In this document: positions 45,396 to 56,040 of the stretch, piece after piece
Position numbering within the stretch: position 1 is the stretch's first letter
Layout: each line of letters opens with the position of its first letter
Assembly (NCBI GenBank): GCA_020796225.1
Contig: CM036760.1
Coordinates: forward strand, 169,501-233,500
Direction: 5' to 3'
Origin: Arion vulgaris
Lineage: Eukaryota > Mollusca > Gastropoda > Stylommatophora > Arionidae
DNA length: 64,000 bases
Translations under genes and position numbers: made by a program
Notes under the pieces: model-generated
Databases searched by the model: none
The model's input: the letters and a program-made list of their open reading frames with translations, nothing else
Told to the model about the DNA's origin: nothing

Positions 45396-45804
45396 ACATT
45401 TATGTGATATGGGCGAGTCTCTGGCACAGGAACGAGTGCGCAAATTAGGAGTTGAGTTTGAAATGTTGATAACAGATACTGATGTCAAAAACGAACATAC
45501 TCGTACATATAAGGAAGAATGAACAAAAGATATTTAATTAATCAAGAAGTTCATATTTCAGAATTGCTATTTACCGATAACTTCATTGACTGAAAGTTAA
45601 AAATGAAGAATCTCTCCAGAAATATTTGAGTCAAGTTAAAACCTAGGCGTACATATATATTATAATATGAAAGTAAAAGACAAACACAACAGAGACAATG
45701 ATGATAGAACGTAGACAGAAAATCTTTGGATAAAATTAAAAGACACAAAGATATCACACAAACAAGTCAGTTCAAAAACTAAAGAAATTTTCACTTAAAA
45801 TGGA
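45396..45804. other. Intron 2 sequence without features
   Basis: No coding frame or repeat was supported between the two intronic arrays. Confidence 0.5.
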
Positions 45805-45814
45805 AAGTGGATTT

Positions 45815-46022
45815 TTATGTCCATTTTAATGTCTATTTTAGTGTCTATTTTAGTGTCAGTTTCAGTGTTCATTTTAGTGTACATTTTAGTGTCTATTTTA
45901 GTGTCAGTTTCAGTGTTCATTTTAGTGTCCATTTTAGTGTTTATTTTAGTGTCAGTTTCAGTGTTCATTTTAGTGTCTATTTTAGTGTTCATTTTAGTGT
46001 CTATTTTATTGTCTATTTATTC
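45815..46022. repeat. 18-bp-based tandem array in intron 2
   Basis: Alternating TTTTAGTGTCTATTTTAGTG, TCAGTTTCAGTG and TTCATTTTAGTG modules, about eleven copies of an 18-bp base unit with a larger 54-60-bp super-repeat. It ends about 65 bp before exon 3. Confidence 0.9.
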
Positions 46023-46088
46023 TAGTTTAATATTTTGTTTCATTTTTCATAAAAATGTTTCTTTTCACCTACGTATTTCTGTTATCAG

Positions 46089-46176
46089 ATCAACTGCAAG
46101 AATAAAGGAGGGTCTTTAGCAGAAATTGAAGATAATGTGGAAGATCATCTTGTTCACAAACTATTTCCTTTACACG
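46089..46176 (+). CDS. C-type lectin domain exon (exon 3)
   Basis: An 88-nt exon between acceptor TTTCTGTTATCAG and donor GTTAGT, phase 0 in and phase 1 out. It encodes [20 protein letters not shown], then [10 protein letters not shown]-x-x-x-G-G-x-L-A-E-I followed by an acidic helix is the second conserved block of C-type lectin-like domains, and it follows directly on the W-N-N-A-Q end of exon 2. The C-terminal half of the domain, with the W-x-G, W-N-D and last two cysteines, was not found before the next signal exon at 51631. The gene is therefore either broken or its remaining exons are hidden in low-quality sequence. Confidence 0.8.
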
Positions 46177-46204
46177 GTTAGTTTTTTTTTTTTAGTTAAG
46201 TCTT

Positions 46205-46695
46205 TATCTTGTGAAGAGAGAAATAGACAGAGAGAGTGAGAGAGAGAGATAGATGGATGGATGGTTTGGATGAATGGGTAGATGGATGGATGGGTGGATA
46301 GATGAATGGATCGATAGATGGGTAGATGGTTGGTTGAATGGGTAGATGGATGGATGGGTGGATAGATGGATGGATGCATAGATGGATGGATGGACGGATA
46401 GACGAAAAGACGGATAGATGGATAGATGGGTAGGATGGATAGATGGATGGATGGATGGATGGATGGATAGATAGATGGATAGATGGATATATGGATGGAT
46501 AGATGGATGGATGTGTGGGTGGGTGGTTAGATGGTTAGATGGTTAGATGATAGATGGTTAGATGATAGATGGTTAGATGATAGATGGATGGATTGGATTG
46601 ATGGATGGATGGATTGAATGAATGGATGTATAGATAGATGAATAGATGGATGGATAGATAGATGGATGGATGGATAAATGGATAGATGGATGGAT
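46205..46695. repeat. GGAT/GATA microsatellite
   Basis: Imperfect (TGGA)n and (TAGA)n tract with GGTTAGAT interruptions, just after exon 3. Minus-strand H-P-S-I frames are artefacts. Confidence 0.9.
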
Positions 46696-46725
46696 GTTTT
46701 CTTCTATTCTACAATTCTTCAATAA

Positions 46726-47213
46726 CTATTTTTAGTTAGATGTTACTGGGGACTAGTCAACGTGAATGTTCTATATTTAGTTAGATGTTACTTGGTCGAC
46801 TAGTCAACGTGAATGTTCAATATTTAGTTAGATGTTACTTGGACGAATAGTCAACGTGAATGTTCTATATTTAGTTAGATGTTACTTGGGCTAGTCAACG
46901 AATGTTCTATATTTAGTTAGATGTTACTTGGCGAATATCAACGTGAATGTTCTATATTTAGTTAGATGTTACTTGGTGGTAGTCAACGAATGTTCTATAT
47001 TTAGTTAGATGTTACTTGGGAATAGTCAACTGAATGTTCTATTTTTAGTTAGATGTTACTGGGAATATCAACGTGAATGTTCTATTTTTAGTTAGATGTT
47101 ACTTGGGCGGCTAGTCAACGTGAATGTTCTATATTTAGTTAGATGTTACTTTGGCGACTAGTCAACGTGAATGTTCTATATTTAGTTAGATGTTACTTAA
47201 GCGAATAGTCACG
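46726..47213. repeat. 47-bp tandem array, about 10 copies
   Basis: The period is 47 bp (TAGTCAACGTGAATGTTC at 46801 and 46848). The unit also contains ATTTAGTTAGATGTTACTTG. Copies vary mainly by small deletions in the GGCGACTAGTC part. Confidence 0.9.
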
Positions 47214-47256
47214 TCAAAAGCAGTTTGAAATTACATGTTGTACTTTTAAAACTGGA

Positions 47257-47432
47257 TGAATGAAGGGGAGAAATGGTTTCAACGAGTCAGGAACCATCAT
47301 TGTGCATCCCTTTCAGAGATGGAAGATATGAGACCGGGTCTGACCGAATTGCGGGACGTGTTCAGTAAAAAAAAGCAAAAATTTGTGAAAACTGTTGTAC
47401 ATAGTGGTTCTGTATTATGGTCTTTTAAAGTC
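47257..47432 (+). CDS. Possible diverged lectin-like exon
   Basis: An open frame on the plus strand reads G-E-K-W-F-Q-R-V-R-N-H-H-C-A-S-L-S-E-M-E-D, then L-T-E-L-R-D-V-F. The frame reaches a GTAAGT donor-like site after S-G-S-I-V at about 47450. W...C-A-S-L-S-E-M-E-D has the spacing of the second block of C-type lectin domains (compare W-N-N-A-Q-I-N-C...S-L-A-E-I-E-D). However, no strong acceptor is visible and later conserved residues are not. It may instead be part of a transposon or chance. The exact ends are uncertain. Confidence 0.3.
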
Positions 47433-47433
47433 A

Positions 47434-47689
47434 CTTCTGGTTCAATTGTAAGTGAACACGTCAGAAATAATTTCACGTCCTGAGTAGAACAGATAGTTCA
47501 CACACGTTCATAAGTAGGGTTTCCCAACTTCACTGCAACGGTCACCCAAAATTGCTCCTTTCCCTAAACCCAATGAAAATCAAGAACAACAACTGTGAAA
47601 TGTTTCCGTGGACTAATCCCAGAATGCAACAGCCGTCCCACCAAAAGAAACCTGCACGCATAAAATGATATGGGTCGCTAAGGGGTAAA
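47434..47689. other. Unassigned sequence
   Basis: TTTCCCAACTTCACTGC near 47520 resembles a hAT-type terminus, but no partner end was identified. Homopolymer-rich sequence begins here. Confidence 0.35.
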
Positions 47690-50600
47690 TAATAAGGGCC
47701 CTTACCTTGTAGTGGTGGGGGCGTGCTCAGATCCAAAGCTATGCGCAGGAACGTTCTGTCCTGGAAGGTTACCATGCCGGACAGGTCCAGGTGAGAGGTC
47801 AGATTAAATGGCCTCCTGGTCCAGGGGGTTGGGCGCAGTGCAACAACTCTGCCCCAAAAAAAGAAAAATGTTACAGAAACTTCAAAGAAAAATGCTCTGA
47901 TGTCCAGGGCCCTGAGACAGAAGTACCACTGTCAAGGGAACAGTATGGTGAAAGCCAGGAAGCCCACGCGGGGAATTCAAGTCTGCGGGATGTCAAAACA
48001 AAACTAAGAATGGGATTCTGAACGTCAGAACAATGTTCGAGACCACAAAGACATCACAGGTGGTAAAAGAGATGCAACACTATAAATTAAAATTCTGGGG
48101 GCAGCAAAAGGAGATGGACAGGTTTGGACAGACGACAACTAGAACAGGGAAACCATCTTATACTCCAGGAAGAGACGGGGGGAATCATTCAGCAGGAGTT
48201 GACTAATAATAAGGAAAGGATTGAATAAACATTTTTGAGTGGCACCGTTTAAAGAAAGATTGTTGAAAGCCCGATTTAATGGAAACAAGGAAAGCTAACT
48301 ATCATTCAATGCTATGCACCACAAAAGAACAAAGGGAAGAGGAAAAAAACACTTTTTATAGAAGGTTACAGGAAATAGGGACAAGGTTCCAGCTCAGGAC
48401 TTTTTGGGTGCATAATGGGAGACCTAAACGCAAAAGTTGGAAACAATAACAGACACAGAGAAGCAAAAATGGGGAAAGAGGGATGTGGCACTGCAAATGA
48501 AAAGGGAGAAATGTTGAGCAATTTTTGTCTAGAAACAGATGATCATAGGGGGCAATTTTTTCCCACACAGGACAACATAAGTACACATGGATATCCCCAA
48601 ATGGAAGAGATAAAAACCAGATAACCACTTTATGATCAAAGTAAATGGCGAAACATTACTTGATGTAAAGGTGAAAAGAGGAGCTGACGTGGGCAGCGAC
48701 CACCACCTTGTCGTTGCAATGATCAGGCTCAAACTCAAGAAAACATATATACAAGCAAAGACAAGAACAGAATACTTTAATGTTAACCTATTAAAAGACA
48801 AAGAGATTGCTACAAAATATATAGTGGAACTAAAAAACAGTTTTTCAAACCTGTCAGAGCGGGTAGACACAACACCAACTGAAAGTATCCAAGAAAAATG
48901 GAATCGATCAAACCCCACATATAAAATAGTTAGGCAGTAGGAAATGGGAACCCATAAAGGACAACATAAAGAGGGATAAGGGCGCCCTTTGAAAATAAAA
49001 CAAAAAAAAAAACCCATCAAAGATTAGATCAGAATAAAAAGATAAAAGAAAAGTAACAGAAAAAAAAAACAAAAAAATTAGCAGAAAGAAAATTTTATAA
49101 AAAAGACAGAAAAGAAAAAAAAGCGCTAAAGTAATGATCTGCACACTGAAAAGATTACCAAACAATTATGCGGAGGTAAAAGACAAACCAACATCCAGTC
49201 AGAAACGCCAGGACAACTGTGACAAAAGGGGGAAGGATATGAGATGGACATCCCATTTTGAAGATGCAAAAAGGGCCTGTCCTGAACATCCACCGGATAT
49301 CCACCGGCCGCACAGGATATTGATATCAACCCCAAATTGCCAGAAAAGCAAGAAATAGTAAAAACTATTGGATCCCTGAGAAACAACAAAGCACCGGGAA
49401 ATGATGAAATGGCAGCAGAGCTTTTCAAGATCGATCCCATCTTAGCTGCAAACATATTAGAGCCATTGTTTGCAGATATCTGAGAGAAAGAAGAATTGCC
49501 TAAGGGTTGGGCTAGGGTACTGGGAAATCCCAAGAAAGGAGACCAACAGATTGCAATAACTGGAGAGGGAAACCGTGCTTTCAATCCCAAGAAGATATTC
49601 TGCAAATTGTCATAATGCGAATAGAAGCAGTAGACAAGTGTCTGAATGGAGCAAACAGGATTTAGGAAAGGAAGAGGAACAAATGAACATATATTTACCC
49701 TGCAAGATTTTAGAACAATGTAGCGAGTGGCAAAGGACTATATATTCAATTTAGATTTTGAAAAGGATTGAAGCGTCCACAGAGACAGCTATGGAAGATA
49801 CTGAGACAATACGGCGTACCGCGAAGCTTGTCAACATCATAGCCTCTTCTATAAAAGATTTCTCCTGCAACCTAAAGATCCAACAAACATTCCAGTAAAT
49901 CTGGGGAAGCAGGGGTGGAATGTCCTCTGTTTTTTATTAAAATTTATAAAGTAAAATGATAAAACAACAAGCACCAAGAGGAATAAGATGGGCCTTTTGA
50001 GATGCTTGAGGGCCTGGACTTTTCAGACAGATATAGCCCTTTGGGTCACAAATGAAGATATAAGAGAAAGTACAATATTACAGACGGCAAAGACAGTAGG
50101 CCTCAAAAACACAGGAAAACAAAATTATGACAAACAGGAATCCAACAACCAGTAATGTTAGAAGATGGGAACACTGGAAAGGGTTTAGAGTACATATCTT
50201 GGTGTACTGACACTAAATGGGACAGAGGAAGAATAAAATCACGTCTGAGTAAGGCCAGAACCGCTTTTTCCAGAATGAAACCAGTATGGGAAATCCAAAA
50301 TCTACAATAGGACCAAAGCTTAAACTCTATAAAAACATTGTTGCCAGTTTTTCCTCTTTCGGATCGGGGTGTTGGGGGATGACCAAAGGGGATACAGCAG
50401 GCTGTCAGTTTTCCACCACCTTGTCTTCAGAATCTTAATCTTTTGGCCAGTAAAAATATCCAAAACCAACATCCCAAAACACAAGACAAGAGCCAATGAA
50501 TGACATACTCAAAAGAGAAGATGGAAATGGCTCGGACATGCAGAGAATGAGACAAAAATGCCTGAAGGATAGCCCCACTTGGACACCAGGGAAAGAAAGA

Positions 50601-50740
50601 AAGGCAGACCACGGACAACATGGGGCGCATGATGGAAGAGGAACTGACACCGCATTCGACGTGGGCTCTGCGCTGAAGGTTGACGGGACAGGAGAGCATG
50701 GAAAGTCCTTCCTGAGCCCCATGTGTCACTAGGCATGACG
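47690..50740 (+). mobile_element. LINE B, decayed CFDP2/RTE-like LINE
   Basis: About 3.05 kb, colinear with LINE A. The shared 5' leader CCTTACCTTGTAGTGGTGGG lies at 47700. Endonuclease blocks: I-I-Q-C-Y-A near 48300; M-G-D-L-N-A-K-V-G at 48415; G-A-D-V-G-S-D-H-H-L-V at 48685. Reverse transcriptase blocks: L-R-N-N-K-A-P-G-N-D near 49375; Q-T-G-F-R-K-G-R-G near 49650; D-F-E-K near 49755; F-S-D-R-Y-S/A-L-W in place of F-A-D-D near 50020. The tail P-G-K-E-R-K-A-D-H near 50590 corresponds to G-R-R-K-R-G-R-P. Nearly every block is frameshifted, much of it by runs of A, G or C. It lies between the lectin exons and the second signal exon. Confidence 0.8.
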
Positions 50741-50884
50741 GATTAGGGAGAGAATGTACAACAAAAAACTGTTCATCACTTGAATTGCAATTTTGTCAAA
50801 GGGGAACACCAATCATGACAAAATCCAGCTTTCGCAACAGAATACGATACCTGTAGTTGATCTTCTTTTTTGGGAAAAAACGTT

Positions 50885-51130
50885 TTGGAGAACACAGCAA
50901 AATGACAGAGAGAGAGACAGACAGACAGAGAGAGAAAGAGAGAGAGACAGAGATAGAGACAGCGAGAGGGGAGCAGAGACAGCAAAAGAAGAGAGAGACA
51001 GCGAGAGAGAGACAGGGAGAAGACAGAAAAGAGAGAGAAGAAGCGAGAGAAAGATTGAAAAAGTAGGGGAAAAAAAGGCAAAAGAGAGATAGAGAGAAAA
51101 GAGAGAAAGAGAAGTGAGAAGAAAGAATAA
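50885..51130. repeat. GA-rich microsatellite
   Basis: (GAGAGACA)n and (AGAGAGAA)n tracts with interruptions. Frames of R-E-R-D-R on the plus strand and S-L-F-L on the minus are artefacts. 51131-51330 holds two diverged copies of a segment of about 120 bp around AACAGCAGCAAAAAGG/AACAGAAGCAAAATAG. Confidence 0.85.
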
Positions 51131-51330
51131 AAACTAGATTTACTTTGTGTTGGAAACAGCAGCAAAAAGGAAAAAAGTCTATTCTATCGAACAGCAATCC
51201 CAGAACATCTGGCATAGGAAGAAGAGAGAGAGAAAGAGGAGAGAGCAATCGAGTAAGAAAGAATGAAAACTAGGGTTACACTTTGTTGGAAACAGAAGCA
51301 AAATAGAAGATTCTATTAACAATCCAAGAA

Positions 51331-51630
51331 AAATCTGGGACAAAAAATGATGTCAATAAAAATATGCAATAAAGTAATAGTTAACACAGTAGTAATGAAA
51401 TATTAGAACAAAGGATTTATATATTTACTTTGGGTAATAAAACATTATTAAATGAAATACATCGTCTAGTTGGTAAATCAAATTGAAAAACCCTTTAATA
51501 CAGAATTAGTACAGAATTTAAAGTTAAGAAAGTAATTTCAAATTTATTGATAGTTAACGTTTATACGTTATATAACGTGTATGTAGGCAGCAGTAGGACA
51601 GCCTGGTTCGTTATTGAATGTTAGTGCAGC
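51331..51630. other. AT-rich upstream of second signal exon
   Basis: No transposon or repeat was recognised. It is the natural place for the promoter and 5' UTR of the exon at 51631, but no core promoter motif can be asserted. Confidence 0.4.
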
Positions 51631-51703
51631 ATGATGAAGTCATTGACAACGTACGTTGCTATTCTGCTTATTTTCGACACATTTTCATCAGTCAGTTCTG
51701 ATG
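51631..51703 (+). CDS. Second signal-peptide exon, lectin-gene paralogue
   Basis: ATG ATG at 51631 opens a 73-nt coding exon that ends at a perfect GTAAGT donor in phase 1. It reads M-M-K-S-L-T-T-Y-V, then a hydrophobic A-I-L-L-I-F core and S-S-V-S-S-D. Length, phase and layout equal the exon at 36948-37020 (...L-V-T-S-E), so the two are likely paralogous first exons of tandem secreted-protein genes. Its next exon must start in phase 1. The candidate at 55552 needs phase 2, so at least one exon is missing between them or belongs to another gene. The intron is occupied by LINE G, a SINE and LINE H. Confidence 0.65.
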
Positions 51704-51712
51704 GTAAGTTAT

Positions 51713-51732
51713 GTTGTCAGATATATATATAT
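51713..51732. repeat. AT dinucleotide repeat
   Basis: Short (AT)n just after the second signal-exon donor. Confidence 0.8.
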
Positions 51733-51739
51733 ATGACTT

Positions 51740-53600
51740 GTCTGGACATATTCTTCTCCGTTTCTCATGGAGCCTAGGGCCTTAACTGTTATTTGCCACC
51801 TCTCCCGGTCTACGGCTGTTTCCTTTATGGCCTCCCAGGATAGTCCAGCACTTCTCAGTTCCTCAAGAAGACTCCAGGTCTGTTTAGGACGTTCACTTTT
51901 CCGTTTTCCTTGCGGTTTCCACTCAAGTGTTTATCTAGTGACATTCGACTGTGTCTTCCGTAGGGTATTCCCGACCCATCACCATTTCTCCATATAATGG
52001 ATCATCATGGTTTATATCCTTGTCGTGTTTGCAGCTCTGCCATACCATCTCAGTCTGAGAATACACCAAAGACATCCGTAGATAAAGGCCTGAGTCTTAT
52101 TCGTATTTAACTTATTGACTTGATGTTTCTAGAGCAATCAAAGACATTTGAGTTGCATATTCTGAGCTTTCTTTTTGTTGTTTTTTTTAGATCCAGAAGC
52201 ATTTTAGCTTTCAGCTCTTCAGCTCGGTGCCATGGACATCGTAACCCTTTGGTTCGAAGGCCGAACACCGTAAATCTGGGGAATCTGTGGCTTTCTGCCA
52301 GCCAACGGAATTGAACCCGCACTCACAGAGGGCTTGTCACCCGTCCAACCTACGAACACGCTGGGCAGGCGGGCGAGAGTTTGTTTTAGTGAAGAGGCAA
52401 TAGATTTCCACACTGTCTGCAAGATAGCAAAGGCTTGTGAAGCTTTTCAAATCCTGGCATTAATGTCTTCTGTACCTCTTGATTGACTGATCTTTCTTCT
52501 AGTAGCAAATTCACCAACATCTTCCATATCCCTTCCTTCAATCAATATTGGGTCTTGCTATATGTTGTTGCTTCATGATTACTTTGTCTTCTCTTGACTG
52601 ATTTTAAGTCCGACCTCACGCATTTTTTTCCAGAGCATTCCATTTTCATGCATGTCTTGCAGTCTGTGTGAGAGCTAGACAAGATCATCCGGGAAGTCTA
52701 GGTCCTCTAATTTGGACATAAGTGTTCAGTGAATGCCTTTTCTGGACCCGTCGTGGACATTGTGTGTAACCCAATCAAGTAGCACTAAGAAGAGAATGGG
52801 AGCAGCAGACATCCTTTTCTAACACTCGTAGTGACATGACACTTCTCCGACAGTCCTCCATCATGGATAGCCTGTCAGGCAAACGTCTCATATAGTTGCT
52901 GGACGATGTTAATTAACAGTCTTCTCTGGTACCTTATAGTGTTTCAGAATATTCCACATTGATTGCCTATCTATGCTGTCAAATGTCTTCTCGAACTCTA
53001 CAAAACGCACATAGAGTGGAGTCTGTGACTTTATTGTTTGTCACTCCATTGTTTGTTCTATAATGATTCCAATGTGGCTATCCGGTCATTGCAATATCTC
53101 TCTTTCAGAAATCCAGTCTGTTCTTCTTCTTCTTCTTTGCGTTCGTTCTTTATGACCAATTTTAATCACTCTTTTGATATGTTTGATCTTTGCCAAGAAC
53201 GTGTATAAGTTGCACATTGGTTTGGTAGGCCCTAAATCCAGTCTGTTCATCTATAAGCCTCTGGTCAATGGCCTCTTTCATCCTGTCCAGGATAACCCTA
53301 GTGAGGATTTTTCTGGGAATGAAAAGCAGCATGATCCCTATCCACCTATTGCATTGTTATACTTCTCCATTATTTGGCAGTTTTATAAAGTGCCCTTTAT
53401 TTCAGTCTGCTGGGATCTTTTCCTGTTCCACACAAAGTTAAACAATCTTTGGAGCTGATATACCATATATTTTCCTCCTTTCCTCCGTCATCTACTCCTG
53501 CCGATTTGGTATTTTCATGTTTTAACTTTATCATCATCAGCATCATCATCCACATTGTCATCATCATCAACATCATAACATATATATATATATGTTCATT
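51740..53600 (-). mobile_element. LINE G, decayed
   Basis: A minus-strand LINE. Its 3' coding tail at 51765-51960 reads R-P-K-Q-T-W-S-L-L-E-E-L-R-S-A-G-L-S-W, then A-V-D-R-E-R-W-Q-I-T-V-K-A. Upstream parts toward 53500 give reverse transcriptase-like pieces: E-F-E-K-T-F-D-S-I near 52985 (motif A) and N-L-H-I-like stretches near 52610. It is interrupted by a SINE at 52190-52385 and ends around an ATC-rich microsatellite (53525-53580). A second, poorer copy lies at 56040-57110. Frameshifted throughout. Confidence 0.65.
52190..52390 (-). mobile_element. tRNA-derived SINE
   Basis: On the minus strand, GCCCAGCGTGTTCGTAGGTT opens a tRNA-like segment with an A-box-like GTTCGTAGGTTGGACGG. About 45 bp later comes a B-box-like GGGTTCAATTCCG. 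The tRNA-unrelated part contains GCACCGAGCTGAAGAGC and reaches a T-rich (plus strand) end near 52175-52190, which is an A-tail in element orientation. It interrupts LINE G. It would be transcribed by RNA polymerase III from the internal boxes and depends on a LINE for mobility. Confidence 0.6.
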
Positions 53601-53639
53601 TGGGCTTTTCAGCACGAGATAATAAGAGTTACGCCACTT

Positions 53640-54880
53640 AGTTGATATTTGCTGAATCATATCGTCTGTTGTGGCTGTAATTTCCTATTCTGGAATGGCA
53701 GTGTTTGCCATATTTGATACAGGTAAAACTGGAGACTGGATCTGATGCAGAGGATTATCTCTCTGCACTTCCTTTAAAAGTGATGGCATTTGCTTTTATT
53801 TGTGAGAACCACTCTCACTGCTGCTCACCATGTCTGTCTGTCATTGGTCAACTGATTCCAGTTTTCTGTGTCTATGGTGCATGAAGTTAGATCACGCTTT
53901 CCGATGTCAATGATGCGCAGTAATGGGCGCTCATGCGTCTAGTACCAGTGCAAGTTGATCATATAAGCAGTATTTCAACTGGGACCCCCATAGAGGGCAA
54001 TTTTATTCTTACAAGTTCATTGTTTAGGAGGGCAATTAAATACTTAATTTCAGTTCTCCATTACATGTTTGAAAATTTACTTATGTTTCTCAACAATTTC
54101 TAGTAATTTCTTAATAAACCTGTCATTTAAGTTTCTTCAGTGAACAATTCAATATTCAACATTAAAAATTATGTATATGTTACTTAGGGGGCATAAGAAA
54201 TTTAGAAAGTCTTAGGTTGGGCATGGCACAAAAACGCTGGGAAATACTGATATAGAGTGTCCTTTGGGATTCTGCCCTCGCTCACGCGGCAGACATGTCA
54301 CAACCATCTCAGAGGTCGTTGACTCAGCAAGATGTACTGCCTCTAACTAACACTGTCGAGATCTCTATATTGAGATGAGGTCTTGCCATCGTGGCGCATA
54401 CCGCATGAGACAGCGCATTTTGAATATTTTCAAACGATGTTCTTGTCTGCTGGCATAGAGTGGTCCGTCTCACTACCATACAGCAGGGGCTGAAAACACA
54501 GGCTTAATATACTTTTTCTTGGTGTTTCTGGAATGCCCTATTTTCCCATACACGCTAATTTGAACATAGCAGCGAATGCCTTCCCGATGCGGTTGCTAAT
54601 TTCATCAGTGAGGGCGATGTTGATGGCAGAACCAAGGTATGCAAAAGTGTTGACTACTTCGAGCGTATGACTTCTAATGTTAATAGATGGATCATTGCTA
54701 ATATCTTGGAATACGATATCTGTTTTCTTCAGACTGATGGTCAGACAGAAATCGTTGGATGCTGCAGTAAGTCTGTTCATGATATATATAAAATCTCTTT
54801 CTCTGTTTATGATTTTAATGAATCGTTGGCAAACAGAAGTTACCTGAACATAAGCCAAACTTGATAGATGGGAAACACGT
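53640..54880 (-). mobile_element. LINE H, reverse transcriptase 3' part
   Basis: The minus-strand 106-codon frame 54858-54538 carries L-T-I-S-L-K-K-T-D-I-V, then V-N-T-F-A-Y-L-G-S-A-I-N and I-S-N-R-I-G-K-A-F-A-A-M-F, the segment after reverse transcriptase motif C. Downstream fragments give L-R-W-L...H-V-C-R-V near 54280 and C-K-R-D-L near 53890. T-E-N-W-N-Q-L follows near 53865. It is interrupted at about 53975-54265 by AT-rich sequence ending in a hAT-like AACGCTGGGAAATACTG. Confidence 0.7.
53975..54265. mobile_element. Possible hAT MITE inside LINE H
   Basis: An AT-rich insert of about 290 bp interrupts the LINE H tail. The right end GGCACAAAAACGCTGGGAAATACTG and the left TTTCAACTGGGACCCCCATAG loosely mirror hAT ends. 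No clear target duplication was seen. Confidence 0.35.
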
Positions 54881-54892
54881 TTGTATTGAGTT

Positions 54893-55450
54893 ATGTTATG
54901 TTATGTTATGTTATGATATGATATTATATGATATGTTATGTTATGTTATGTGATCGACATCATGGCACATTGGGCATTCCTATTCGTGATCTGTCCTCCG
55001 CTGCAGCAGCCATCCCAAGTCCATTTGCTCACCGCCATTGAGAAGTTGATTACTATATCTCTCTCTCTACTAAGAAGACGACACTGTCTAGCATGTCCAA
55101 ACTTAATGCCTAATTCTAAGAACTCATTCCACTGTCCGAGAATCGTCTATGTAACATAAATGAGAGCGTACCGCCTTGATGACATCGGCTCTGTCCATAA
55201 TTCTGCATAATTGAGTCGGGGCATTGTTTGCAAGAAAGTCAGCACGCTTGTTACCCTGCACTCCAGCATGTCCAGATGTGTACATCAAGTCATTTTTTTG
55301 AGATGTGATCTCCGAATTATGTCCACCATTCCCGCGCAGACTTCAGATTCAATCCTTAAAGCATATTCATCGAGTTGATATGAAAACCGTATGGGTAACC
55401 TGTTGCTCAGCCACCATAATGAGTGTTTAAATGAGTGTCCTATCATTTAC
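54893..55450 (-). mobile_element. LINE RNase H domain with CATAA tail
   Basis: The minus strand encodes an RNase H-like segment: I-M-V-A-E-Q-Q near 55410, then Y-T-S-G-H-A-G-V-Q-G-N-K-R-A-D-F-L-A at about 55215-55275, the late active-site block. Frames then decay toward a (CATAA)n run (TTATG on the plus strand, 54893-54950), which is a good 3' terminal microsatellite. It is distinct from LINE H, because RNase H precedes the LINE H segment in minus-strand order. Compare 14193-14880. Confidence 0.7.
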
Positions 55451-55551
55451 ATGAAGACAAGAGGAACATATTCGTAATGAATGTTTTAATGAATGTCCTA
55501 CCATTTAATTGAAGGCAAGAAAAAATATCTAATTTATCTGATCCCATCCAG

Positions 55552-55684
55552 ATATACCAAAATCATTGCGGACTTCGCGTGCTTTAACGGTTACTATGAC
55601 GACGGGATTCAGATTTACGAAGGTGTAGATCGCGACTACCTCCAGGTCACAGTTACACCAGTGATTGTACCTGCTTTTGGAGAT
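55552..55684 (+). CDS. Candidate exon of an unrecognised secreted protein
   Basis: A 133-nt exon between acceptor CTGATCCCATCCAG and donor GTAAGT, phase 2 in and phase 0 out. It encodes 44 residues including A-D-F-A-C-F-N-G-Y-Y-D-D-G-I-Q-I, then V-T-V-T-P-V-I-V-P-A-F-G-D. Codon-level openness, good splice sites and a frame that continues in phase into 57198 support a real exon. I do not recognise the family; the alternating hydrophobic pattern suggests a beta-rich extracellular domain. A CATC microsatellite follows the donor. Confidence 0.5.
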
Positions 55685-55689
55685 GTAAG

Positions 55690-55770
55690 TAGATCTATCT
55701 ATCCATCGATCCATCCATACATTCATTTATCCACCCATCTATCTATCTATCCATCCATCCATCCATCCAT
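55690..55770. repeat. CATC/CTAT microsatellite
   Basis: (CATC)n and (CTAT)n tracts immediately after the exon donor. Confidence 0.85.
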
Positions 55771-55879
55771 TTTGCTAAAATACTGTAAACGTTGTTTCGC
55801 AGAAAGTTGTATGGGAAAAGGGGGAGAATTAGACGTATTGTATTCTGACATTCTCCAGCATTATGGACTGTATAGATAA

Positions 55880-56040
55880 GTTGATAACACACATCTGTGT
55901 TGTATAAATTAATAAAACTATGAATTTGAAAACATGATTTATTAGGAATTGTATCACTGGTTGGGGAGATGATGAATTCAGACTAAGATAATGAGTTGAT
56001 GTTAAATATGCTAGACGATTGCAATAACTTTTACAAAATC
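55880..56040. other. Unassigned intronic sequence
   Basis: AT-rich, no motif. Confidence 0.4.
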
